This document shows positions 1 to 10,800 of a DNA stretch of 64,000 nucleotides, in pieces. The stretch lies in NCBI GenBank assembly GCA_945643635.1, contig CALZFC010000001.1, forward strand, positions 5,471,501-5,535,500, written 5' to 3'. The notes under the pieces were generated by a model, which did not search any database, was not told the DNA's origin, and worked only from the letters and a program-made list of their open reading frames with translations. How positions within the stretch are numbered: position 1 is the first letter of the stretch; the number at the start of each line of letters is the position of its first letter. The DNA is from Allodiplogaster sudhausi (Eukaryota; Nematoda; Chromadorea; Rhabditida; Diplogasteridae). Position numbers and translations under genes: made by a program.

Positions 1-221
1 AGTAAGAATACTTCAGATATGATGTGTATATAAAATGTTTTCGTCACAGTAATAAAAGTTTTAAGGTTATGTTTATTTGCGTCTTTATATGTCTGGAGAA
101 AACGAACAAAGCGCAAGCCTTATTATAATGTATACCATATATGTACATATAGCCGCTTCTGCTGAATAGTGATGATGTCGAAAAGGAAAAGTGCATTAAA
201 TGTATAAAAGTGTGTTCAAAC

Positions 222-419
222 CGACGGCGCGTTGTGTGGCATCCTTTCGCGGCTGTTCCGTGCAATTCTTGAAGGTACGACTGTATGGCTGGGCACGCGT
301 GTACTTCTCGAACAGATGCCGCAGAAAGTCGTCGTGAAGTCGGAGCTGCGCGTCGAATCGCTCAAAGACCTCCCGAGAGCTTTTCGAGAAGAGCAGATGC
401 GTCGAAAGGGATGGAAGAC
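222..419 (-). pseudogene. Isolated IR-family exon (IR-6, ligand-binding S2 segment)
   Basis: One exon of an ionotropic receptor-like channel. It reads LPSLSTHLLFSKSSREVF then RFDAQLRLHDDFLRHLFEKY, starts after a CAG acceptor at 422-420 and ends in phase 1 before GTTTG. The same exon is 201 nt in IR-1 (30,808-31,008) and IR-3 (2,075-2,275); here it is 198 nt. In the family this is the end of the second ligand-binding lobe, before the last transmembrane helix. No partner exon is seen upstream between 420 and 1,590. The final exon could lie beyond base 1, so this is either an orphan remnant or the edge of another gene. Confidence 0.6.
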
Positions 420-429
420 CTGAACATTG

Positions 430-1590
430 TTTGCTTCTCAATCCATAAAGCAGCTAATCAGGTCAATCAATCCTTAAACCAAATATTCCGTTTACAGAAT
501 GCATACGTGCGAGTTGAACAAGTCTTACAGCATTCCATGATTAACTCGTTTGTATTAATCTTTTTGTTCGCTCTTTAAGTTACTCTCTAGCAGAAGTTGT
601 GAAGGTCATAAAAATTATGGCTACTGCAAACGTTCAGAAGCACAAATTTGGAACACAGAAGTACACTCAAACCAAATCCTTTCCCATCAAATTACAGTGT
701 CAAGGATTAATTCCCACACTGTATGTTTTCTAGTCTTCTTCAATTGATTTGAAAGCATTGCTTCAACCTTTCGTTGACTGTCTCCTTCAAGCATTATTCG
801 TTTTGATTAGTATGGGATGATTTTTTTCAAGAACACTTAATATTAGCTGGCAATCAGCCAGTTGCCTCATATATGTATGTATATGCATTCAAGAATTGTC
901 TGCTGCAAATTAAGCCTTACTCGATGTAGCGAGTCGACCAAATTCGGTGTCGGTCCACGCAGCTGTCTTCCAGGGGTAGAGAGAGAAAGAGAGAGAGAGC
1001 AAGAAAGGGAGAAGGAAAGAGAGAGAATCAAAATACATTGGGCGAATAATCGAAAAAGAGTGTGAGTTCGAGTTAGGGTATGATAGTGAGAGGGAGGGAG
1101 AGATAGGGAGAGGGAGAGAGATGAGAAGAGACGCGTTCATACATCGTGCGCCCTGACTACATAGAGTTTTCCCTCAGTATTATGGGTGAAAATATGAAAA
1201 TTCACATCGCTCAAAGGCAAATTGTAGCTCCCAAATGCACCCTTAAGGGTCCGAAAATTGGGACCCCTACTAGGCATTTGGAATGGCCAAGGGGTACTGA
1301 GCTACTTTTATGTTGGAAATAAACTCTAAAAATTAATCATATTCCATGTTTGACTGAGATAATGAGTGAAAGTGATTGGAAATGTTTTGGCAAAAGGCGA
1401 GTAATTTTTAAACATTGCGGTGTCCAACTGGCATGAGATCATGAGGCATGGCGTCTATTTTGAATGCCGAGGCTTAGTGAATTATCACTGATCTCTTTTC
1501 GTGCGCAATAATAATACAATGCAGAAATACGAGGAGTCTGTGACTCGGCTATGGTGAGTCATACTCGACAATGAGACACAATAAAAAATT
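430..1590. other. Intergenic stretch, GA-rich microsatellite
   Basis: No supported exon. Positions 978-1,120 are an impure GA run. Around 1,225-1,320 lies a sequence (CCCTTAAGGGTCCGAAAATT) that recurs in related form near 21,390 and 28,010, so it belongs to the duplicated background of the array. Confidence 0.6.
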
Positions 1591-1597
1591 GCTGTCA

Positions 1598-4377
1598 TTA
1601 TTGTCCGCGAATACTTCTCGTGTAAACGATCTCGGCCATCAGTGTGAGCAGGCCACTGAAGAGGCCGGCCACCATCGGAATGAAGAGACTCGAGATTGAG
1701 AAGATCTAAAAGAATCTTGATTTTTACTTGATTTAACTGACATGATTGTTATTTGTAACATAACTTTTAACGACTATATTGTGCTGTGGTGATTTTATGT
1801 TAATATTATTTATAAAGTATTAATATTAATAATATGAACTGGAATTGAGCGTCGAATGCGTAATTTCGTGCGGTTTCCGCTATTCGAGAACCTGTTTCGA
1901 CCTCGGTGATAACGCAGGTGATTTCGAAAATATGTAGACGTACTCAGCGTACAATTCCAATTCATATTATTTATCTGTATTAATATTATTAATGAAATGA
2001 ATATTATTAATATCGGACCCGACAGTGTTGCGCGGGACTGTAAGGTAAGCATGAGATAAACGAGCAAATTATACCGATTCCATGGTCCATCAAATCGCCT
2101 TCTCCTTCCTCGGTGCAATTCTTGAAGACCGCTCGCCCGAACGGACGCGGCCGAGTGTACTTCTCGTAGAGATAACGGCGAAAGTCGTCGTGAAGTCGGA
2201 GTTGTTTGTCGAATTGCTCGAACACCTTGCGGGAAGCTTGCGAGAAGAGAAGATGCGCCGATAGCGCCGGCAGTCCTTATAATGTTACGTCAACTAGCCA
2301 CAAAACTCAATCTTTCCTTCCTGCCTTTTGGTCTGATTTAAAGGAAGAGCGCATTTGACAGTTTACGGCTGAGTTTCGTACACTTTTTGCACATGAAATA
2401 TTAATCTAAAGATACCCAGAAATATCTGTACTTTTTTTCTTTTACTTGAGCTACTAATCAAAGGTGATAAAGGACGATATCTTATAGTTTGGCGAAATAA
2501 ATCCAGTGTTGACATAGAGAAATTCATCATACATACATACCCTCGTCTATCATGAATAGATTGCATCTGTCATGCGCCTTGAAGTAACCGGCCGTGTCGA
2601 TTTGTGTGCCGTAGATGAAACTGCCGCTCTCGACAAGATCGAGCATGTCCTCGGCCGAGTCTTCATAGAGCTGAAGAGATCATGAGATTCAAAGAGAGAA
2701 TCAAAGGAACAAAAACTTAGAGATCCTGTATTTGTGAATATTTGAGGGAAAACATCACCGAAAAAATTGATGTGATTTAGGATTGTGCGACCTTAGAAAA
2801 ATCACGCGACTGCAATTCGTATTAATTATTTTAGCTGATGGAATTCTTTTGAGCACTTGTCGCGCTGCTGACTGATAAATGAGTCACCATACAAGATTTT
2901 TAGTACTTACGAGCGGATGCCTTTGGAGCGCACTAACGATCTGAAGTATTCGTGGATCTTGTGAAGTTTTCATGTATTGTACCAGCCTGAAGATGGATTC
3001 AGATAGTTAAATCAGACTGGCAAGAGTGACGGCGAACAACAATGAGAACAGCACTTTCAGCAGGCTTCCTGCAAGTCTTTCTTTAATCTACCTTGATTTT
3101 TTTCCTAAACAGTCTATAAAATATTCAGGATTTTTCCATCTTTATACCTTCCACTTTGTCGCATTTTCCAACCTGCTAAGCCGGGCTCGAGAAAGGATTC
3201 GTAGTAGTCGGCTTTGCCCAACTGCTGTCTCAGCGTTGTCCATGCACCGCGACCCAACTGCATCAAGACCGTAAAAAAGAAAGAAAGAAAGGAAGGAGAT
3301 CAGGGCCGTAGTATGAAAAGAAGTGAAATGAGATCAGGGCAGTGGAATGGAAAGGAAAAAGGAACTAGTCAACATATTTTGTCCTGTTTCACTCACCATA
3401 GAAGTAAACGGAGCACTGCATCTTCGATAGTGGATGACTGCAAGAACGAGCGCGTGCGTATGAAGGATGCCGAGTATCGACAGCCAAACATCTCGCGAAA
3501 AGACCTTATTGTTAGCCATAAATGTTCTATTTTTCTTGATAAAAATTTAAAGTCAAAAATTTAAAATTTAAAGTCATCACCAAATCGGAAGATTCATAAC
3601 ATTTTTTTTTGAAGAACGAAATTTGTTCTTATCTCATTGATAAAACAGCTTCGAGAGTCGGCTGTCGCACGGCGAGACGATAGCGAGAGATGAAAGTGAA
3701 TTTCGACTAAGAATCCCGTGGGCAATTAAAGGGGTTTAAAACAACTATTGCAAAAATTATCTTTTTTTAAACCGATCTAACCACATGAGTCGGCGAAGTG
3801 TATAAAAAGTCTCGCGCACGCTCTTCAGTCCACTGATGAAAGAGACAGACAGCGTCGACAGTGCCCGCCGCGACTCCCGAAAGCGCTCCGGTCCACGTGC
3901 AGTTCTCAAAGAAACAGAAACAGTTTCTTCATACAGTTGTGTTCATTGGAATATGAGACAGTAAGGACAATATGAAAAAGTATATGCAATATGGTACATT
4001 ATTGGGTAATAGGGACAGAGCACAAACTTGGTGAAGAGTTCCCGCATCGAAGACAAGCGGATCTCCGGAATCCACGATACTCGAAATAAGCGTAAGGTTG
4101 GCGGCCTTCGACATAAAGCCAACCAACTGAAACTATTACCACCCTTCTATTCTCAGCTCTTTCTAAGAAGTTTTCTGGAATGCCTTCGTTCAGCCGATTC
4201 GATGAAGATGAACAATTTTCCTACCTCATTACACCAACCAGGCTCTGGACATTTTGCGGTGGGCTCCAGCTGAGGAAATGGCTCGCAATACACATTCGAC
4301 TCGGGTATGTTATGGGTGAAGCCGATTCGAAGCATTGTACTTATTCCTTTCGAGGATAAAAAGAACTCTTGGAACAA
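1598..4377 (-). pseudogene. IR-3: ionotropic glutamate receptor-like channel, decayed
   Basis: Ten exons on the minus strand follow IR architecture. S1 lobe: 4,225-4,377 (MLRIGFTHNIPESN, EPGWCNE), 4,028-4,126 (LVGFMSKAANLTL) and 3,782-3,904 (GALSGVAAGTVDAV). Pre-TM1: 3,638-3,706. TM1: 3,397-3,504 (RDVWLSILGI). Loop: 3,173-3,257. Pore/TM2: from 3,068 (SLLKVLFSLLFAV). S2 lobe: 2,911-2,986, 2,541-2,670 and 2,075-2,275. TM3: 1,598-1,705, ending in TAA. Exon sizes 99, 123, 69, 108, 76 and 201 match IR-1 exactly. Defects: the pore exon stops at TAA (3,007-3,009) and lacks the segment after TM2 that IR-1 keeps; the pre-TM1 donor is AT instead of GT; the TM3 exon is out of phase with the exon before it. 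Such channels pass cations in sensory neurons, but this copy is probably not functional. Confidence 0.72.
1828..1971. repeat. Short inverted-repeat element in an IR-3 intron
   Basis: AATAATATGAACTGGAATTG (1,828-1,847) is inverted with one mismatch at 1,952-1,971. TATTAATATTAAT-like sequence lies outside both ends. The size of about 144 bp and the AT-rich flanks suggest a small non-autonomous element (MITE-like). No transposase is present. Confidence 0.45.
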
Positions 4378-4499
4378 ATCTCATACGCGCAAGCGCTCAC
4401 TCGTCTTCTCACTTCTTATTATTACATAGATATACTTGCAGTAGCAATTATCGACTGAAAGAGTAAATGAAAATATGACGAATAGAGAATACGCTTCAC

Positions 4500-4990
4500 A
4501 TGAAGCCTGCATATATGACAAGCATGAAGAAATATGTTATAGTCGACGCCATCGAAATGGATGACTCAAAAATGACAAATATCTCTTCCCCAACACATCG
4601 ACTTGTCGATGTATGCTCCATGAAAATTGACATGTATGCACGACAACGTGTACACAAACGCATATGGAAGCCATGCACAAACATCTATACCTCACGGCGG
4701 TGGCTCTTCTCTCCGCGTTTTCTGAGCAAAGTAACATTGCAGACTGAAACGGTACATAAATCTCGACTCTCACCCAATGTATTAATTTATCTGACATGAA
4801 TACTATATTACAAAGGATCTCTTCTGATCCCCCGGAAAGCAAGGGAAACAAGGATGGAATTCTTGTTCATGATTATGAAAAGACAACATGACTCTATTGG
4901 AAAGTTCATTCGCCCTACAGTTAAGTGCAACTAATCAATAGTCAATTCATTATATAATTTAACACATGGTTATTGTTAATGTGTTTTCTT
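4500..4990. other. Region between divergent IR-3 and K1
   Basis: No convincing exon. Long overlapping ORFs on both strands (4,500-4,851) show no splice or family support. From about 4,727 the sequence matches 7,653 onward (AAAGTAACATTGCAGA), marking the shared intergenic part of the two duplicons and the likely shared 5' region of the divergent IR and K genes. Confidence 0.4.
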
Positions 4991-5008
4991 CCCCTTCATC
5001 ATTTCTAG

Positions 5009-6667
5009 CAACGGCATCGACGGCGCCTGGTCGGTAATCCAAGTGGTTAGGAACCAAAGAAAATTTAATATTTCAAACAGTCTGTGGAGACTAAAAACTA
5101 AAAACTGTGGAGCATTTTGTTGCTTGACAATTAAAACATAATTAAACTAATGAAATAATTTAGGCGTTTAATAAGTATTATAAATCAACAAGTATATATA
5201 ATATGAAGTATATTGCTCGTCAAAGATGACTTTTGGATTGGATTCTCTGCTTGCCGCTGTTCTTCTGGGGTTGGAAGAAAGAATGAAAAAATAAAGATCA
5301 AATCACCCCGCTTCAACTTCTTATTGAAAAGTGGAAGAAAAGTAAACCGCGAGAATCCTCTTGCGAAATGGCACTGTTCAGTCAAAAATTACTCTTCAAC
5401 TAATAAGAAAAATATGGTAATTAAATATTTAAAAAAAGTTAGAATAAGAAAGTAATTTAAATTATATGTAGCTACAGAAGATAGTTCAAAGGTCTTGAAA
5501 ATGAACAGAGACAAAAGGAGAAATTAAGTGGCATCTCCTTGGTCGTCTTCAGCGCGTCAATGGTCGCACTTTGCGGCAGAAAGAAGAATACACAAGATGA
5601 GGTCGCCAATTCTAAATTCTCCTCGTCTGATGTTATTAGAGAATAAACGATTTCGACAAGAAATATAAAGAAACTAAACAGTAAATAAAATATTATTTAA
5701 TTCTTTCTTCTGTCTAAGCTTCTTTCAGAACGCCAGCGCTGCCAGCAAGAAAAGCAAACTAAGCAAAACGAAGGTGCATAACTTATATCAAAGAATTTCA
5801 CGAAAGAAAAATTTATTAATTTTTTTTCTTAATTTCATAGTCAGGCAGTGGAGGCTCGTCTACGGCTGGCTCTTCCAAATGTGGAGATTCCGGTACCAAT
5901 ATTTTTTTTAACTTGAACATAAAAATATGAAAGAAATACTACATTTGACAATAGCTTTTTTATACAACAGTTATATATGAACATATATATTTGCAGCAAA
6001 CGACAAGAAGCTCTCGGTGAAAGAAAAGAATGGCGAAAAGAAGCCTCCAGGGACTGGGTGAGGGAAGAACCTTTAGCCATGAAGGAGTGATATACACAAT
6101 TATTTTTTATGCTATTTTGTGTTGGAATGTGTATTACGCTAATTTTATTCAAATGTATGCTAATTTTCTTTATTTTCCAGGTTAGGCGAGGCGAAGATGA
6201 AGAAGGGTCGATTAGAGAGTGCCTTGCTGTCGCTCAACGCGCCTACGGCGCTGATTAACGCGAATAACGCGTCAGAAAAATAGTCTTCATAATTTTTAAA
6301 TATTTAATTCATTAAAATCATTTAGCAACAGAATCTAGAATCATATCTCTTAAGAAGTACGAATCAGACCACCTCGGACTCCAAGTTCGCACTGTATGAC
6401 CACGAGGAGAAGAAGATGACGAGTCTGCTTGGCCAGCTCAAGCAAGAGGTCAAGTATACCATAGACTTTGCCTCAATGAGGCAGCCTTGGCCTTAGCCTC
6501 AATAGGGTTGCTTTAGCCTTAGCCTAAACAAGCGATACATAATAGGTACATAGTTCTTTTGCCTGTTTACATCACCGGGCAGCATTTTTTCATTATTTTC
6601 GAACCAATCACAAATTATTTACATATGTGTCTTGCAGAACAACGCCGAAAAGAACATTCCTTTCTAA
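5009..6667 (+). CDS. K1: single-pass membrane protein with Lys/Ser/Glu-rich tail (unrecognised family)
   Basis: I do not recognise this family. Exons: 5,009-5,045 (NGIDGAWSVIQV), 5,219-5,269 (MTFGLDSLLAAVLLG), 5,529-5,601 (GISLVVFSASMVALCGRKKN), 5,729-5,773, 5,841-5,892, 5,997-6,057 (DKKLSVKEKNGEKKPPG), 6,181-6,270 (ESALLSLNAPTALINANNA), 6,355-6,448 (EEKKMTSLLGQLKQE) and 6,638-6,667 (NNAEKNIPF, stop). From 5,529 onward the exon phases agree. Exons two and three together make one hydrophobic helix followed by RKK, then a charged low-complexity tail. Exon two has lost the acceptor AG seen in K2 (TTGCTC against TTGCAG), so translation could instead begin at its ATG (5,226), or the copy is damaged. 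Exons upstream of 5,009 were not found. It lies divergent to IR-3. Confidence 0.5.
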
Positions 6668-6888
6668 CTCAGTCTGCAAGCATAAAGTAGTCCCAATTTC
6701 GTATATTCTATTTGCATATTGCGTAATAGTGATGAAATATGTGATGAAATGTACATCGAACTGTGTTCCTACTGTAATGTGTTTCTCTAGAAGCAGCTAA
6801 CATAAGTCAACACGACCATAGTGAAAGAGATGTTAAGAACGTATTCAAGAATTGGCGTTAAAGGTTTCTCGTTCAAGCTTTTCTATTT
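6668..6888. other. 3' flank of K1 and duplicon junction
   Basis: The sequence to about 6,830 matches the 3' flank of K2 (12,400-12,560), including TCAACACGACC. Shortly after that, IR-4 homology starts. The junction between the two IR/K duplicons therefore lies near 6,830-6,890. Confidence 0.5.
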
Positions 6889-6889
6889 C

Positions 6890-7664
6890 ACTTACGAGCG
6901 GATTCCTATGGAGCGCACTGATGCATGCACGGATCTTGCAAAGTTTTCATGTTCTTTGCAAGCCTGAAAATAAAGGGAAATATAGCAACCTTAAAAGTAG
7001 GCTTCCTAGTAGTTATTCTTCTTTCTTTCTTCGTTTTTTCGCGATAAAATAATTTTTAATTAAAAATATCGAGCCAACTGAATCAAGGCCGCTAAAAAGA
7101 AAAGAAGGAAAACGAGAACAGGAAGGCAAATAAACTGGTCACAATTTTTTCTACTCTTTCACCCACCGTAGAGATATGAGAGCGAAGTTGTACAATATCT
7201 GCGATAGCAGAAGACCGCAAGAACGAGCACTAGCGTATGGAAGATGCCGAGTATCGACAGCCAAACATCTCGCTCAAAAAAGTTCTCCTTTCTATGATAC
7301 AAATTAATAATCCCACTAGCTCATCTCAAAATCGGATGCTTCCTAGATTTACTGGAAATTGTTACTGAATCGCATCATTCAAATCTCTTCATATCTTACC
7401 GATAAAACAGCTTCGAGAGTCGGCTGTCGCACGGCGAGACGATAACGAGAGATGAAGGTGAATTTCGACTAAAGACCAGTAGAATAATGAAAAGGGTTTG
7501 AAACAAGTTTGCAGCATTAGAAAACCAATGGAAAACTATCCTAACCACAAGAGTCTGTGAAGTGTATAAGAAGTCTCGCGCACGCTCTTCAGTCCACTGA
7601 TGAAAAAGGCAGACGGTGTAATTGTGCCCGATGCGACTCCCGAACACGCTCCTCATTTTTTGAG
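6890..7664 (-). pseudogene. IR-4: truncated ionotropic receptor-like remnant
   Basis: Four IR exons remain. They are the S1 end (7,546 to about 7,660; TVCLFHQWTEERARDFLY), pre-TM1 (7,400-7,468; 69 nt; FTFISRYRLAVRQPTLEAVL), TM1 (7,167 to about 7,290; FERDVWLSILGI) and an S2 exon (about 6,890-6,966). The S2 exon has lost several bases against IR-3, so its frame breaks. The pore/TM2, the rest of S2 and TM3 are missing. The first two S1 exons are missing because about 0.84 kb equivalent to 3,885-4,727 is deleted. Its intact pre-TM1 donor (TCG then GTAAG) shows what IR-3 lost. This is clearly a pseudogene. Confidence 0.72.
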
Positions 7665-7829
7665 AAAAGTAACATTGCAGATTGAAATTGATAATTCTAC
7701 TCTCAGGCAGGAGTCTATTTAAATGTTCATTCGCCATACAGAAAAGTTCCACTAATCAATAGTCAATTCAGCATTTAATTTAACACTTGTTTGTTGTGAA
7801 TGTTTTTTCTTCCCTTTCCTCATTTCTAG

Positions 7830-10800
7830 CAACGGCTTCGACGGCGCCTGGTCGGTAATCCAAGTGGTTGGGAAAATAAGAAAATTTACTATTGCTAACT
7901 GTCTATAAAAATGTGCAGTATTTTATAGTCAATTAAAACATAATTAAACTAATAAAAATAATTGAAGTTTTAACCAATTGTATTAATGAACAAGTAAAAT
8001 AAATATTTATATTGCAGATGTATAGGATGACTTTTGGACTGGATTCTTTGCTTGCTGCTGCGCGCATTCTTCTGGGGTTGGAAGCAAGAAAACATTGAGA
8101 TCCAAAAACTCTCGCACCATCTTATCATTGAAAATTGGCTGAGAAATATGCCGAGAGAATCTTCTTGCGCTTGAGTGAAAAATATTTTAAGAGAGCCTCT
8201 CTGTTAGGATCAAGCAGTCCTCAGTGGGAGCCTGCCCCGGGGCAAAAATTTCTGATTTGGTTATCCAAAATTTAATTTGGAGTACCCATGCGCACTATGA
8301 AGAAAATTAGAAGGTCAATTTTGTTTAAAAAAAATTTTCCTTGTCTGGGCATGCAAATGTATGGAAAAAGTTGAAGTCCCCATAACTTTCTTTAATATCA
8401 ATATTTGCCAATTTTATTTTTTTTAACGGAATCAACGTTGGATTCTGAACAAAATCAGCCCAGACGTCTTTCAGTCAACAATTTTTTTCACATCGAAAAA
8501 TTACTTTTAATATTTGGATTTGACGGTTAAGTACCTTATACTCATTTGTGTGTGGGTGTTATATCTCAAAATGTAGAGCATTAAAAACTGTATAACATAT
8601 ATTCTTTTCGCTTCGTGTGCACTACCCCTAAGGGGTGGAAAATAGGCTCAAATATGGGTACCTCGGATATGTAGGATTCAAGGAATGCGTGAAAAGGAGT
8701 TAAATTCTTGTTGTAACATAAAATGAACCATTTCATTCGATTCAGCACGTGCTTCTTTTCAAAAAAGCTCCATATCAAAATTTCATAAAATTATCATCTT
8801 CCATGAAAAAAAAACATTTTTCGATTTTTCAGCCATTGTCAGAAAATGACCTAAAACTATTCGAATCGCTGTATTTTCAATGGTTTCAGTGAGAACAGAA
8901 TGCGGATAGTACTATTCAGTACGCGACAAAATTCTCTACAACATACATCCATGACATCTGGATAGGGCGTCCCTACCAATGACACTATCGATTTTCCTAA
9001 GGCGGTCGCGTTAAAACTAACAGATCCGCATTTTCCAACTTTTCGTGCAATCTTAATGTTTCTTACTCATCCAATGCATCATTCTGCTCCACGAAGCACA
9101 CAAAGGTCAGAACCGATGTTTGTTTTACAGATCTCTCGTGGTAAAAGCCCGCAAAAGGGTTTGCACGCGCGCGGCTTCGAACCTGGGACCCATGACTTTC
9201 GACGTGCACAACTAATTGGCTAAAATGACGTTATAAATTTCATTTCTGGAAAATGACAAAACCAATCTTAAAGGTTGACCTATCAGCCGATAGCTATTTT
9301 TGCGCTCTATCGAAATAAATATATCCGCCAAACAGTGTAAATTGACGGTAAGGTCAAATAAGTGGCCAAAATATTCGAACCCAAAAAAGTAGACCAAAAA
9401 AGCTATTCATCATAACGTGATGTATGGGAAAGTTGTTCGTCTGAGCGAAAGCTATAGAATGCCATATAACATGTGGGGATAAGTTCAATCCGCGAGCAAT
9501 AAAGGCCGCGGTAATGTATCACCAACAAACTTACTTTTAAAAGGACTTCAGGGCACTTTTTCGGTACTCCAACCGAATAGATAATAGTGACTGATAAAGA
9601 ATGTCCTCTCTATTAGTAAGAGTACCGAAAAAGTGCCCTAGAGTCCGTTGAAAAGTCAATATTTTGGGGGGAAATTTTCGCGGCTGTTATTGCTCGCGGA
9701 TTGAACTTGTCCCCACATGTTATATGCCATTCTATAGCTTTCGCTCAGACGAACAACTTTCCCATACATCACGTTATGATGAATAGCTTTTTTGATCTAC
9801 TTTTTTGGGTTCGAATATTTTGGCCACTTATTTGACCTTACCGTCAATTTACACTGTTTGGTGGATATATTTATTTCGATAGAGCGCAAAAATAGCTATC
9901 GGCTGATAGGTCAACCTTTAAGATTGGTTTTGTCATTTTCCAGAAATGAATTTTATAACGTCATTTTAGCCAATTGGTTGTGCACGTCGAAAGTCATGGG
10001 TCCCAGGTTCGAAGCCGCGCGCGTGCAAACCCTTTTGCGGGCTTTTACCACGAGAGATCTGTAAAACAAACATCGGTTCTGACCTTTGTGTGCTTCGTGG
10101 AGCAGAATGATGCATTGGATGAGTAAGAAACATTAAGATTGCACGAAAAGTTGGAAAATGCGGATCTGTTAGTTTTAACGCGACCGCCTTAGGAAAATCG
10201 ATAGTGTCATTGGTAGGGACGCCCTATCCAGATGTCATGGATGTATGTTGTAGAGAATTTTGTCGCGTACTGAATAGTACTATCCGCATTCTGTTCTCAC
10301 TGAAAACATTGAAAATACAGCGATTCGAATAGTTTTAGGTCATTTTCTGACAATGGCTGAAAAATCGAAAAATGCATTTTTTTCATGGAAGATGATAATT
10401 TTATGAAATTTTGATATGGAGCTTTTTTGAAAAGAAGCACGTGCTGAATCGAATGAAATGGTTCATTTTATGTTACAACAAGAATTTAACTTCTTTTTAC
10501 GCATTCCTTGAATCCTACATATCTGAGGTACCCATATTTGAGCCTATTTTCCACCCTTTAGGGGTAGTGCACACGAAGCGAAAAGAATATATGTTATACA
10601 GTTTTTAATGCTCTACATTTTGAGATATTACACCCACACACAAATGAGTATAAGGTACTTACCCGTCAAATTCAAATATTAAAAGTAAGTTTTCGTTGTG
10701 AAAAAAATAGTTGACTGAAAGACATCTGGGCTGATTTTGTTCAGAATGCAACGTTGATTCCGTTAAAAAAAAGAAAATTGAAAAATATTGACTTTGAAGC

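Noticed and set aside
10003..10040. Complete tRNA gene
   Set aside because: A and B boxes are present, but no acceptor stem or clear anticodon arm could be folded.
9792..10064. 90-residue frame in the foldback arm and its mirror at 9,212-9,397
   Set aside because: Appears in both inverted arms with early stops and overlaps tRNA-like boxes. It does not resemble a transposase.
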